NCBI GenBank assembly: GCA_024684515.1
Contig: JAIKWS010000035.1
Location: 42,178-106,177 of the forward strand
Source: Prevotella sp.
GTDB taxonomy: Bacteria; Bacteroidota; Bacteroidia; Bacteroidales; Bacteroidaceae
Length of the DNA stretch: 64,000 bases
Direction of reading: 5' to 3'
Below are positions 46,691 through 55,188 of the stretch, one piece after another. The position numbers and the translations under genes are program-made. The stretch's first letter is position 1. The number at the start of each line of letters is the position of its first letter. A model generated the notes under the pieces. The model saw only the letters and a list, made by a program, of their open reading frames with translations. It did no database searches and had not been told where the DNA came from.

Positions 46691-48058
46691 ATGAAAAAAC
46701 TAAACTTATTCCTGTACACAGTGTTCGCAGTTGTAGGTATCATGCTGACTGGATGCAGCAGTGACGACAGCGATGAAAAGAGCGAAACTGGGAAAAGCAA
46801 GATCGGCATCGATCTCGACAACGTGAAAGTGGAAATGGGCGAGGTGAAGACACTCACCATCGAAGAAATGGCCGAGAAGATTTACGGACCGCGAGAAGTA
46901 AGCAGCGAAAGTGTGGAAGAATTTCGCAAGGCTGTCTTGAGAAATGCTGATCGCTATGAGCAGAAAGTGGAAAGCCAGTATGGTTCCAATGGTTCAGAAC
47001 CTTCTTACCGGTACTGCAACTTCAATTACTGGAGTGTGGATGCCTTTGGCGAACCTGTCATGCTATCGGGGTGCGTGGCATGGAGCACGATTACCATATT
47101 ATCCCAGACAACAGACCTAAAGCCCGAACGGGTAGCCCTGGCACCTCATTATACGATCTTGTCCAATTCGCAGGCTCCTTCAGAGTCGCTATCCATGGAG
47201 ATGGCAGCACTCGTCGGCGAATGCCTTGTCATTCTACCCGACTATATGGGTTATGGCGTGTCGAAGAACATGGTGCACCCATACCTGAACCACGACCTAT
47301 GTGCCCAGAACTGTGTGGACGCTCTGGATGCTGGCTATAAGACGTTCAAGGAGATGAGCAATGCCGATCTGGATGACAGCTGGAAGCTGTATGTCACGGG
47401 CTGCTCACAGGGAGGGGCTAACGCACTCGCCATTCAGAAGTGGATGGAGATGCATCCCGACTTTGCTGAACGATGGAGATATCAGTATTCCTATTGCGGA
47501 TCAGGACCCTACAGTCCTTCCGTCACCATGAAATGTTATCTGCAAACTAACTATCAGTCGTACCCCTGCACCATCCCCATGGTACTGAACTCGATGAGAT
47601 ATTCCTACCCCGACATCTTGGGACAGTTCAGCGAAGAAGAGTTCTACTCAGACAAATACCTGGCAAAGAAGGCTGAGTTTGATGAGATGCTAGCCGAGAA
47701 AGAGGCTGAATCCGACGATGTCAACGATTTGTTCTTCAAGTACTTCCCATGCGATAAGAGGAAACATGTGAAGCTAAGCGATATTCTGAATCCCAGACTC
47801 TTTGATCCCAGTTCTGACCTGAGCAAGGCACTCTTCGCCTGTCTGGAGAAGAACGATCTGACAAAGGGATGGACACCTACCCATCAAATCAAGCTCTATC
47901 ATAGCAAGGGTGATGAGGTAGTGCCCTACGAGAATGCTACTGCCGTAGTTGAAGCTTTCGGAACAGACAAAGTCGACTTGGCAACAGCTACTTTCAAACT
48001 GGGCCATCTGGCTTCCTGTTTCATGTTCCTGACCACACTGACTTCCGACCTCTGGTAG
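46691..48058 (+). CDS. Alpha/beta hydrolase lipoprotein, secretory-lipase-like
   Basis: 455 residues. The lipobox is MLTGC (C22), followed by SSDDSDEK, the same acidic pattern as the two preceding lipoproteins. The hydrolase triad can be read as S239 in TGCSQGGANA, D408 in SKGDEVVP and H439 in LGHLAS. The oxyanion region is probably VALAPHYTI. The layout resembles secretory lipases/prolyl-peptidase-like hydrolases; substrate is unknown. It starts 41 bp after the PBP-legumain gene with an A-rich leader, so it is probably the third gene of that operon. The C-terminus is compact, ending soon after the catalytic His. Confidence 0.82.
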   Translation: MKKLNLFLYTVFAVVGIMLTGCSSDDSDEKSETGKSKIGIDLDNVKVEMGEVKTLTIEEMAEKIYGPREVSSESVEEFRKAVLRNADRYEQKVESQYGSNGSEPSYRYCNFNYWSVDAFGEPVMLSGCVAWSTITILSQTTDLKPERVALAPHYTILSNSQAPSESLSMEMAALVGECLVILPDYMGYGVSKNMVHPYLNHDLCAQNCVDALDAGYKTFKEMSNADLDDSWKLYVTGCSQGGANALAIQKWMEMHPDFAERWRYQYSYCGSGPYSPSVTMKCYLQTNYQSYPCTIPMVLNSMRYSYPDILGQFSEEEFYSDKYLAKKAEFDEMLAEKEAESDDVNDLFFKYFPCDKRKHVKLSDILNPRLFDPSSDLSKALFACLEKNDLTKGWTPTHQIKLYHSKGDEVVPYENATAVVEAFGTDKVDLATATFKLGHLASCFMFLTTLTSDLW

Positions 48059-48313
48059 ATTATTCCATCTATGACAACAAGAATAGAGGTTGTACCTGCC
48101 ATCAACAGTGCCACTCAATGAAAACTGTTGACGAAAGAAGCGAGGCATAAAATAAGGACTTTCAATTCAGCCAGGCAGGAGAAAAACTAGTTGGAATTGG
48201 ATTTTTCGACCTGTACAGTCGGAACCAGGTGGCAGATGATGGTGGGGATGGTGTTTTGCCTTTTATATTTCAAGAGAGGTGAACATCGACTCTGTAAGGG
48301 GCAAAACCAGGGA
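48059..48313. other. Convergent gap with a TTCGACCTGT near-palindrome
   Basis: No gene. 48205-48224 reads as a near-palindrome around CTGTACAG. Its first ten bases are identical to the outer end of the foldback element at 36857. No convincing terminator is visible for either flanking gene. Confidence 0.6.
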
Positions 48314-51300
48314 CTACATGTCCGTTGGGCCGAAGTATCGCTTCTTCCCGTTCTGAAGATAGATGCCGCCTGTGGGGATATGGTTCAGACGACGGCCTGA
48401 CAGGTCGTAGATAGCCTTGTGCATAGTGTCGTGTGCTGGTGTGCCATGTATGCTAGTTTGCTCATCAGCAGTGATGATGAAATTGTCAAAAGCACAGATG
48501 CGTTCGCCATCCGTGCTGGCATGTACAGTGGCGAAGCCGATTTTCTGTGGTGTCGTGCCGTCGCTTGTAAAGGGGATGGCAATAGTCTGCCAGCAGTCGG
48601 CTAGGGATGGCGACTGCTGTGCGGTGCCGGCATAGACATAGGTAGCGGTGCTGGCATCAGAGCTATAGGCATCGGCAGTGAGGGTATAGTTGCCTTGTGG
48701 CAGCAGGACTTGTTGGTAGAATCCTAAGCTGCTCTCTCCCCATCGCTGGCGTATCCACATAGTCTGGCTGCCCCCGTTGGGGTTCTGCTTCCTGCCGGCA
48801 AAGAATTGTGAGAAGTAGAGGTCGCCGGTCTTGAGGGCATTGAGGTCGTTCTCGTTGCGCATGAGATATTCAACGTTCCAGTTCTCAGGGATGTAGATGG
48901 CACGATCAGCACTGACTCCTGCTCCTGTCATGGGTGTGTAAGAACCTTCCATATTGCCGTTGAGAAACTCCGAAGAGCTCTCGCCAGGGTCAAAAGGGAG
49001 GCCCTGCAATTGGCACACCTCCTTTTGTGTGAGAGCTATGTTGTAGATGCGGAGCTCGTCGATAGTCCCCACATAGTCACCATTGTCGCTGGCAGCATTG
49101 GTATCCCACCATTGTGTGCGTCCCAGATAATTGCGGTGGCAGGTGCCTTCACTACTGATCATGTATGCCTCGTTCCTGTTGTTCATGTCGCTGCCAACGG
49201 CATTCCCGTCGACATAGATGGTGGTGATCCTGGTGCGTGCATCGAAGGTGACGGCAATCCTGTAGGTCGTCCCTGCCTCCAGCTGTGTGCTGGCAGCCGT
49301 CATGGTGGTGGTGCCACCGGCATACTTGATGCCAGCTGCCAGAGTGTTGGCACGCAGGAAGAGCGAGTTGCCACTATCGTAGCCGAAGTCGTAGAGACGT
49401 GGCTGCCTGAGTAGGCTGCGGGGAGTAGCCTCCAGCAGTATGGTATAGCTGCGGAGCGAGTCCATCACGCTAGCAGGTACGATGGCATAGCCATTGGAGG
49501 CGAAGGCGGTAGCGGCATTGGCTGTGAGGTCGAGTTTCCCGTTTGCCTTGGCGCTACCGTGGAGAGTGAGGTCATAGCCATTGCCTGAGGCATCCTTCCT
49601 GTCGTCGAAGGGGTAGTAGGCCAGCAAGTTCTGGGTGATGTCGCGAGGCAGGGCCATGACAGTGAAAGTGCTGCTTCCACCGGAAGTCGATGCCTTTAGC
49701 GACACTTCGGTGGCGGTGCTGGGAGCAGCAAAGGTGCCATCGATGTCGATGATGTCGGGATGGGAACTCTCCCAGGTGATGGCTTTTCCGCCAGCCTTAG
49801 TGGGCAGTACGATGTCAGTCTTTGCCTGGTGGGGCATGCGAATGCTCTCTAGGGCTTTGGCCTCAATCAGTCTTATGATCTCCCATTGTGGCAGACAGCC
49901 CCTTTGCGTTCCTTCATTAGTGGGTATTGCCTTGATGGCCTTGGTATCTATTATCTGGTCGATGAGTCCATTGCGATAGATGGTCAGAGTTTGTCCGTCG
50001 TAGGTCATGGAGAGATTCCAGCTAGTGAGCATGGTTGGCCAGTGGTCGCCATTGGTGCCTTTGCAGTTGGTGGCCCAGTTGTCGCTGGTGTACAGCTGGC
50101 ATTGGCTATTGTAGCGATTGCCGTCAATGGTTACGTAAGGATAGTTGGTACTTTTGTCGAGGCTGTAGGTGATGCCGTTGTCGAGGGTCATCAGCGTGCC
50201 GGCATAGTTGTCTGTATCCATGGTGATGGTGGTGCTGAAACTGAATGCGAGCGATGCCTCGGAATCGGACATCTCAGGAGCCTGCCAGTTGTAGTCGCAC
50301 ATGATGGCGGTGGGATATCCCAGTGGATAGCCTGTGCGCACAAGCCAGTAGTAATAGTCGCCATTCATCCAGCACAGCCGCAGTGGACTGCCCTGACTGT
50401 CAGGCAGCATGAAGGGCCGTATGTTGTTCTTGGTAGAGTTGCTGGTAATCTGTTCCCTGTTGACCACCTTTCCAGCATCGCTTAGTGTGTACTTCCATAT
50501 TTCGTACACCTTGCCGTTGACGCCATTTGTGGGTATGGAGAGATAGATGTTCTTGGGGTTCTGTGGGTCGAGTGCCTCTCCTCCTGAATAGCAGTACTCG
50601 GTATTGGAGAGGTGGAATCGTCCCCCGCCATCAGCAAGATCCGTCAGTCTCCATTTCATTCCTGTCCATTTCGCATAGTAGTACTCATGCTGCGACTTGT
50701 CGCTGTTGATGCGTACCATTGCAATGACGGGGTGTTGGTCGTCGTCGAGTGCTATCTGCCATACCCAGTCGCGGAATCCCTGTGGTGCATCGACAACGGT
50801 ATGAGGATAGCTGTTCTTATACCCTGCAGTCTTGTTGACGGCAAACGGCCCGTCCTTGATGACAGCGAGCTGGTTGCCATTGATATCCTCGAGTGTGGGT
50901 TCTCCTCCTCCATTGATGTTGATGACATTGAAGTATACCCAGTTGGGATTTTCGTTGTCAGGATGACCAGTGGTGTATGTGACGTAGAGCTTGTCCTTGC
51001 CGTTGCTGTAGTATTTGGCATAGGGTCGTGCCCCTGTGCTCTGCACCATCTGATAGGGTCCCCATTCAATCGTCACGTCGTCGTTGTCATCGGGCAGGGA
51101 GAGACGTGCGATGGTGGGATGCCACGAGATGCCTCGCCAGCAGAGATACCAGTGTGTAGGGTCGTCGCTCATGATGAATGGCGAGGGGTAGGTAGTATTG
51201 TTGCGTGTGACAATCTTCTTCTCCTCGCCCAGGCTGGTGATGTCTCCTGCCTTTTTCGACACACGGTAATAGAATGCTGGCTCATCGGTATGCCGGCTGT

Positions 51301-51631
51301 AGATGATTAGTACACGCTGGTCGGGCAGTACCAGGAACGTGGGGTTGTTATGGTCGTCGGGCTGGAAATAGGAGCGCACGAGCACCTCGTTCCTGGCCCC
51401 TGTGATCCAGTTGTACTGCGTGGCCTTGATGTTGCCGTGCACGTCAATATAGCCAATATAGCTCATGTTGATAGTGCCAGCATCGTTCTGGTAGTGCGTG
51501 GCACGTGGATCGGCAAACCAGCACCAGGCACCTTCGTCGGTCATGGTGTGGCCACTATACGTGCCGTCTGCCCACAGAGGGGCACATACGGAGGTGATAA
51601 AGAACAGAGTAAGTTGGAAAAATCTTCTCAT
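48314..51631 (-). CDS. Secreted BNR_4/LamG multidomain protein
   Basis: 1105 residues with a signal peptide (MRRFFQLTLFFITSVCAPLWA). Residues about 25-440 match BNR_4-type propellers (GAWCWFADPRATHY, SYIGYIDVHGNIKATQY, PTFLVLPDQRVLIIYSRHTD, YPSPFIMSDDPTHWYLCWRG), a fold found in some polysaccharide lyases and rhamnosidases. A spacer and an Ig-like region follow. A LamG/concanavalin-like domain spans about 660-865 (LLAYYPFDDRKDASGNGYDL). A C-terminal jelly-roll (FLNGNMEGSYTP, GNYTLTADAYSS) precedes a YDLSGRRL...GGIYLQNGKK tail. Catalytic activity cannot be assigned. It converges with the lipoprotein operon and is probably unrelated to it. Confidence 0.83.
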   Translation of the reverse strand: MRRFFQLTLFFITSVCAPLWADGTYSGHTMTDEGAWCWFADPRATHYQNDAGTINMSYIGYIDVHGNIKATQYNWITGARNEVLVRSYFQPDDHNNPTFLVLPDQRVLIIYSRHTDEPAFYYRVSKKAGDITSLGEEKKIVTRNNTTYPSPFIMSDDPTHWYLCWRGISWHPTIARLSLPDDNDDVTIEWGPYQMVQSTGARPYAKYYSNGKDKLYVTYTTGHPDNENPNWVYFNVININGGGEPTLEDINGNQLAVIKDGPFAVNKTAGYKNSYPHTVVDAPQGFRDWVWQIALDDDQHPVIAMVRINSDKSQHEYYYAKWTGMKWRLTDLADGGGRFHLSNTEYCYSGGEALDPQNPKNIYLSIPTNGVNGKVYEIWKYTLSDAGKVVNREQITSNSTKNNIRPFMLPDSQGSPLRLCWMNGDYYYWLVRTGYPLGYPTAIMCDYNWQAPEMSDSEASLAFSFSTTITMDTDNYAGTLMTLDNGITYSLDKSTNYPYVTIDGNRYNSQCQLYTSDNWATNCKGTNGDHWPTMLTSWNLSMTYDGQTLTIYRNGLIDQIIDTKAIKAIPTNEGTQRGCLPQWEIIRLIEAKALESIRMPHQAKTDIVLPTKAGGKAITWESSHPDIIDIDGTFAAPSTATEVSLKASTSGGSSTFTVMALPRDITQNLLAYYPFDDRKDASGNGYDLTLHGSAKANGKLDLTANAATAFASNGYAIVPASVMDSLRSYTILLEATPRSLLRQPRLYDFGYDSGNSLFLRANTLAAGIKYAGGTTTMTAASTQLEAGTTYRIAVTFDARTRITTIYVDGNAVGSDMNNRNEAYMISSEGTCHRNYLGRTQWWDTNAASDNGDYVGTIDELRIYNIALTQKEVCQLQGLPFDPGESSSEFLNGNMEGSYTPMTGAGVSADRAIYIPENWNVEYLMRNENDLNALKTGDLYFSQFFAGRKQNPNGGSQTMWIRQRWGESSLGFYQQVLLPQGNYTLTADAYSSDASTATYVYAGTAQQSPSLADCWQTIAIPFTSDGTTPQKIGFATVHASTDGERICAFDNFIITADEQTSIHGTPAHDTMHKAIYDLSGRRLNHIPTGGIYLQNGKKRYFGPTDM

Positions 51632-51799
51632 AACGATTTCGTGTTATTGTGATTAGTTTTTTTTGATTATGCAGGTCAGAAGGGCAGCCCTCTCTTTCCC
51701 ATGAAGGACTCTAGCCATTAGTTGTCTGTAACAGCAGATTCTGCCACTTCCACTGAGGGTATATACTTGCGTTTACGACTCTGGTCGCACAAGACATGG

Positions 51800-51830
51800 C
51801 AAAGGTACGAAAAAACAGGCAAAAAACAAA
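51800..51830 (-). promoter_or_regulatory. Complete promoter of the BNR_4/LamG gene, long leader
   Basis: On the - strand TTTG (51827-51830) is followed after 19 bp by TACCTTTG (51800-51807). The predicted 5' leader to the start at 51631 is about 160 nt. A second -7-like TAATTTTG lies at 51883-51890 without a -33 box. The remaining 51632-52018 shows nothing else. Confidence 0.65.
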
Positions 51831-52018
51831 AGAAAAGCCCTTTTTTCTTTCCATTTCCTAGCGCCGGAATTTGCAGCACCCCCAAAATTAGCTTCTACAA
51901 CAGAATTTTTCCTTTCTTGGAAGGTCCTCTTCTCCTCATTGGCTAGGCCAAATGTGCTTCACTGATTCACAATCCACAGCGATTGTTCAGAGCCATGGAT
52001 TGGCAATGGTTGTATGAA

Positions 52019-53506
52019 TTAGCTGCGCCAAAAGGATCGTGTGAACAATGATAGCAGTGTGATGATTTCCAGACGTCCTGCCAACATCAGTATCGACATC
52101 ACCCATTTGCCAAAAGGAGGCAGGAAGTCGAACGATCCCGTGACGCCAGTCACTCCTGCCCCCAGACCATTGTTTGATACGCATGAGAAAGACGAGAAGA
52201 AAGCATCGACGATGGGAAATCCCTGTGCCACCAGTACGACCCCACCAACAACGATAAGCAAGGTGTAGATAAAGATAAATGCCACAATTTCATTGCCCTT
52301 CTCTGCATTCACATGCTGCCCGTTGACACTGACAGATGTCAGCAGTCGCGGACGGACATATTTGCGGACTACGAAGCTGAAATTCCTCATCAGATAGAGC
52401 AGACGGTCTACTTTCGCACCGCCTGTGGTGGACCCTGCACATGCACCCACATACATCATAAAAAAGGTGAGTGTCAGGACCAGTATGCCCCATTCCTCCC
52501 AGTTGCCCGCACTGAACCCCGTGGAGGTCATTGCCGACACGATATGAAACAGCGGGTCGATGGTCACACTCTCCAAGCCTGTGAAATGATGGCCGACAAC
52601 GATTGCAGCCACCATGAGCAGGTAGAACAACGCAATGATGAAGACATAGGTACGGAAGACATCGTTGCGCCAGAACATGCGCCATGACTGTTTCATGGCC
52701 AGGATTATGAGTCCAAAGCTGACGCCACCAATAAACATAAAGACTGTGAGTACAGACTTGAGATAGGCAGAATCGTAGGCTGCGATGCCGTCATTGTGAG
52801 TGGAAAAGCCGCCTGTGGAGATGCATGTCAAGCCGTGGCAGGCACTATCGAAGAAACCGATAGGTCCGCACCACAACAGCAGGATGAGCACCATCGTAAG
52901 CAGGGTGTAGAGCCCCCATAGCAGTTTTGCCGTATGAGATATGCGTGCTGCCAGCTTATCGTGTGTAATGCCGGTGGCCTCTGCATGGAACAGCATCAGG
53001 CTGCCATTGTTGTTGAGAGCAGGAATGAAAGTCAGTGTAAACAGAATGATGCCCAGCCCTCCTATCCACTGTGTGAGCGACCTCCATATCAAGATGCCCA
53101 GACTGCAGCTTTCCACATCGCGTATCACTGTGGCACCTGTCGTCGTAAAGCCGGACATCGCCTCGAAGAATGCCTCATGGATGTTCAGCGGAGTACTACA
53201 GAAGAGGTAGGGCAACATGCCGAATATCGAAAACACGACCCACGCCACAGATGCCAGCAACATGCCATCACGACGTTTGAGTATCTTGCTCTGCGGTCTG
53301 GAGAGGAAATTCAATGCGATGCCTGTTGCCAGCGTCAAAGTCATGACAACGGCAAAAGTCATCCAGTCGGATTCTTTATTGAAGATGCAGACCATCAATG
53401 GCAGCGCCATAAATCCTGCCTCCACCACCATCAGCTGTCCCAGGATTCTCAGTATCATCTGGAAATTGATGGTGGTCCTGCTGCCTTTTGTGAAAATATA
53501 CTTCAT
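52019..53506 (-). CDS. trkH: TrkH potassium uptake channel subunit
   Basis: 495 residues, a polytopic membrane protein with the four pore loops of the TrkH/KtrB superfamily. Their selectivity-filter glycines lie in TTTGAT (121-126), CISTGGF (228-234), TSTGFS (327-332) and SNNGLG (444-449). The length and the HEAFFEAMSGFTTTGATV block are diagnostic. It conducts K+ across the inner membrane under control of the cytoplasmic TrkA ring. It follows trkA by 78 bp on the same strand, with no promoter box recognised in between, so the two are probably co-transcribed. Confidence 0.96.
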   Translation of the reverse strand: MKYIFTKGSRTTINFQMILRILGQLMVVEAGFMALPLMVCIFNKESDWMTFAVVMTLTLATGIALNFLSRPQSKILKRRDGMLLASVAWVVFSIFGMLPYLFCSTPLNIHEAFFEAMSGFTTTGATVIRDVESCSLGILIWRSLTQWIGGLGIILFTLTFIPALNNNGSLMLFHAEATGITHDKLAARISHTAKLLWGLYTLLTMVLILLLWCGPIGFFDSACHGLTCISTGGFSTHNDGIAAYDSAYLKSVLTVFMFIGGVSFGLIILAMKQSWRMFWRNDVFRTYVFIIALFYLLMVAAIVVGHHFTGLESVTIDPLFHIVSAMTSTGFSAGNWEEWGILVLTLTFFMMYVGACAGSTTGGAKVDRLLYLMRNFSFVVRKYVRPRLLTSVSVNGQHVNAEKGNEIVAFIFIYTLLIVVGGVVLVAQGFPIVDAFFSSFSCVSNNGLGAGVTGVTGSFDFLPPFGKWVMSILMLAGRLEIITLLSLFTRSFWRS

Positions 53507-53584
53507 AACCTTGGATGCCTTTAAGCCTGTTCACACAATGGTGGCGCCAGGTCATACGCCTGCCATCGGTACGACAAGAGCGTT

Positions 53585-54919
53585 TCAGTTAAATAGTTTC
53601 TTTGCTTTTTGTAGTCCTCCCTGCAGGCAAACCACCAGCAGATGGTCGCCAGCCTGCAGCAGTGTCTGCCCCGTCACCAGCTCGCTCTGCCCGTTCCTGA
53701 TCATTCCAGCGAATGTCACCTCATCTGGAATCTTCAGGTCCTTGACGGGGGTAGCCGTAATCTTGGACCCATGCCTTATTTCGAGCCTAACCATTTCCGC
53801 ATCGGGCAGTGCGAGGCATTTTGATGACAGAGATCCCGAGTCGATCATCAGCTGGAACATTGCGTTGGCCATGAGCATTTGCTTGTTGACGACAGCACCA
53901 ATCCTGAACGCTTCTGCCATGTTGAGAAAATGCTGGCGCTCGACGTGTGCTACTGTTTTCCTGATTCCCATGTCATGGGCAGTCAGACAGGCAAGGATAT
54001 TTCCCTCTGAAGTATCAGTGAGTGCCACGAAGGCATCTGCCTTGCCTATCCCCGCCTCCTCCATCACGTCAAACTCACTGGCTTCTCCAACGATGACGTC
54101 ACAGTTGGGACATTTCTGTATCAGCTCTTGGGCACGACTGATGTCACTCTCTATAACCGTGAATCTGAAGGACTTAGGTGCTATGTTCAATGTCATTTCC
54201 ACAATCTTGTCACCACCTGCAATCAGCACACGCTTGATGTCGAAGGGCTTCTTCCCAGTTATCGTAGCCAGCTCCTGTTGCCTTGCTGTCGTTGTCGTTA
54301 CATATAGGATATCGTCAGGTTGCAGCACGCAGTTGCCATTTGGTATCAGGGTCTGGAAATTTCGCCGGATGGCAACGATATGGAAAAACCGTTCCCCTGA
54401 TGACAGTTCACGAAGGCACTTGCCGGCAATAGGAGCATCTGCAGCAAGACGCAGCCCCACCATGATCATCGCTCCATTGTTGAACTCATACCAGTTGCGG
54501 GTCCAGGAATGCTTCAGCGATTCTATAATTCCCTGTGCAAGCAGGTATTCGGGGAAGATGGCTTTGTCCACCCCCATCGTGTTCAGCACCTTCTGGTTAC
54601 GTGGCTCGATATAGTCCTGCCTGTCTACTCTTGCCACCGTCATCTTTGCCCCCATCGACTTGGCAATACCACAGATGACGATGTTGCGCTCAGCAACGTC
54701 GGTGACGGCAATAAACAGCTCGCATCTTTCCAGTTCGGCCTTTCTAAGTGTGGAAAAGGCGGTACCATCGCCTTCTATGGCCATCAGATTGTATTCTGAG
54801 TCCAGTATGGCCAGTTTGGATGGATCTTTGTCGATGATAAAAATGTCCATCTGCTCGCCAGAAAGATATTTAGCCAGATGGGTGCCTACTAGACCTGCTC
54901 CTACAATTGTTATTCTCAT
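53585..54919 (-). CDS. trkA: TrkA nucleotide-binding regulatory subunit of K+ uptake
   Basis: 444 residues containing two RCK modules. The first starts with the Rossmann motif MRITIVGAGLVGTHLAKYLSG and IIDKD for NAD(H). The second starts near residue 228 (KRVLIAGGDKIVEMTLNIAP), where the glycine pattern is weaker. Each is followed by a TrkA_C domain. Full length for the double-RCK TrkA. It acts in the cytoplasm as a ring gating TrkH. It is first of the trkA-trkH pair, with a TAnnTTTG box at 55081-55088 and a leader of about 155 nt. Confidence 0.96.
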   Translation of the reverse strand: MRITIVGAGLVGTHLAKYLSGEQMDIFIIDKDPSKLAILDSEYNLMAIEGDGTAFSTLRKAELERCELFIAVTDVAERNIVICGIAKSMGAKMTVARVDRQDYIEPRNQKVLNTMGVDKAIFPEYLLAQGIIESLKHSWTRNWYEFNNGAMIMVGLRLAADAPIAGKCLRELSSGERFFHIVAIRRNFQTLIPNGNCVLQPDDILYVTTTTARQQELATITGKKPFDIKRVLIAGGDKIVEMTLNIAPKSFRFTVIESDISRAQELIQKCPNCDVIVGEASEFDVMEEAGIGKADAFVALTDTSEGNILACLTAHDMGIRKTVAHVERQHFLNMAEAFRIGAVVNKQMLMANAMFQLMIDSGSLSSKCLALPDAEMVRLEIRHGSKITATPVKDLKIPDEVTFAGMIRNGQSELVTGQTLLQAGDHLLVVCLQGGLQKAKKLFN

Positions 54920-55080
54920 ACTCTAAAGTTTTGCAGCTGTGTTGGATTTTAAATGTTTCTTCCTAAGCAAAGGATCTTCATTCTGTAGTAAAGACGTGTA
55001 TACAGCGATTATGCCGTGTCAGATTGTTCACTCGCCCTGATGCTGCATTGAAAAGATGAGCAAAATCATCAACGACGCGA

Positions 55081-55088
55081 CAAAGGTA
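55081..55088 (-). promoter_or_regulatory. -7 box of trkA-trkH
   Basis: The - strand reads TACCTTTG, about 160 bp before trkA. No -33 box is seen at the usual spacing. The gap 54920-55188 otherwise shows no feature. Confidence 0.5.
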
Positions 55089-55188
55089 AGTATTAAATCT
55101 GAGAAAGCCCAATAATTTTGCATTTTTTTGTATAAGAGATGATTCCCAACCGTCATCGCTTTACGGCTGCCTGCCGTCTGCCCAACAG

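Noticed and set aside
48314-51631. Sialidase, because of the BNR-type propeller
   Set aside because: No Asp-box (SxDxGxTW) repeats and no Arg triad could be read; BNR_4 fits better.
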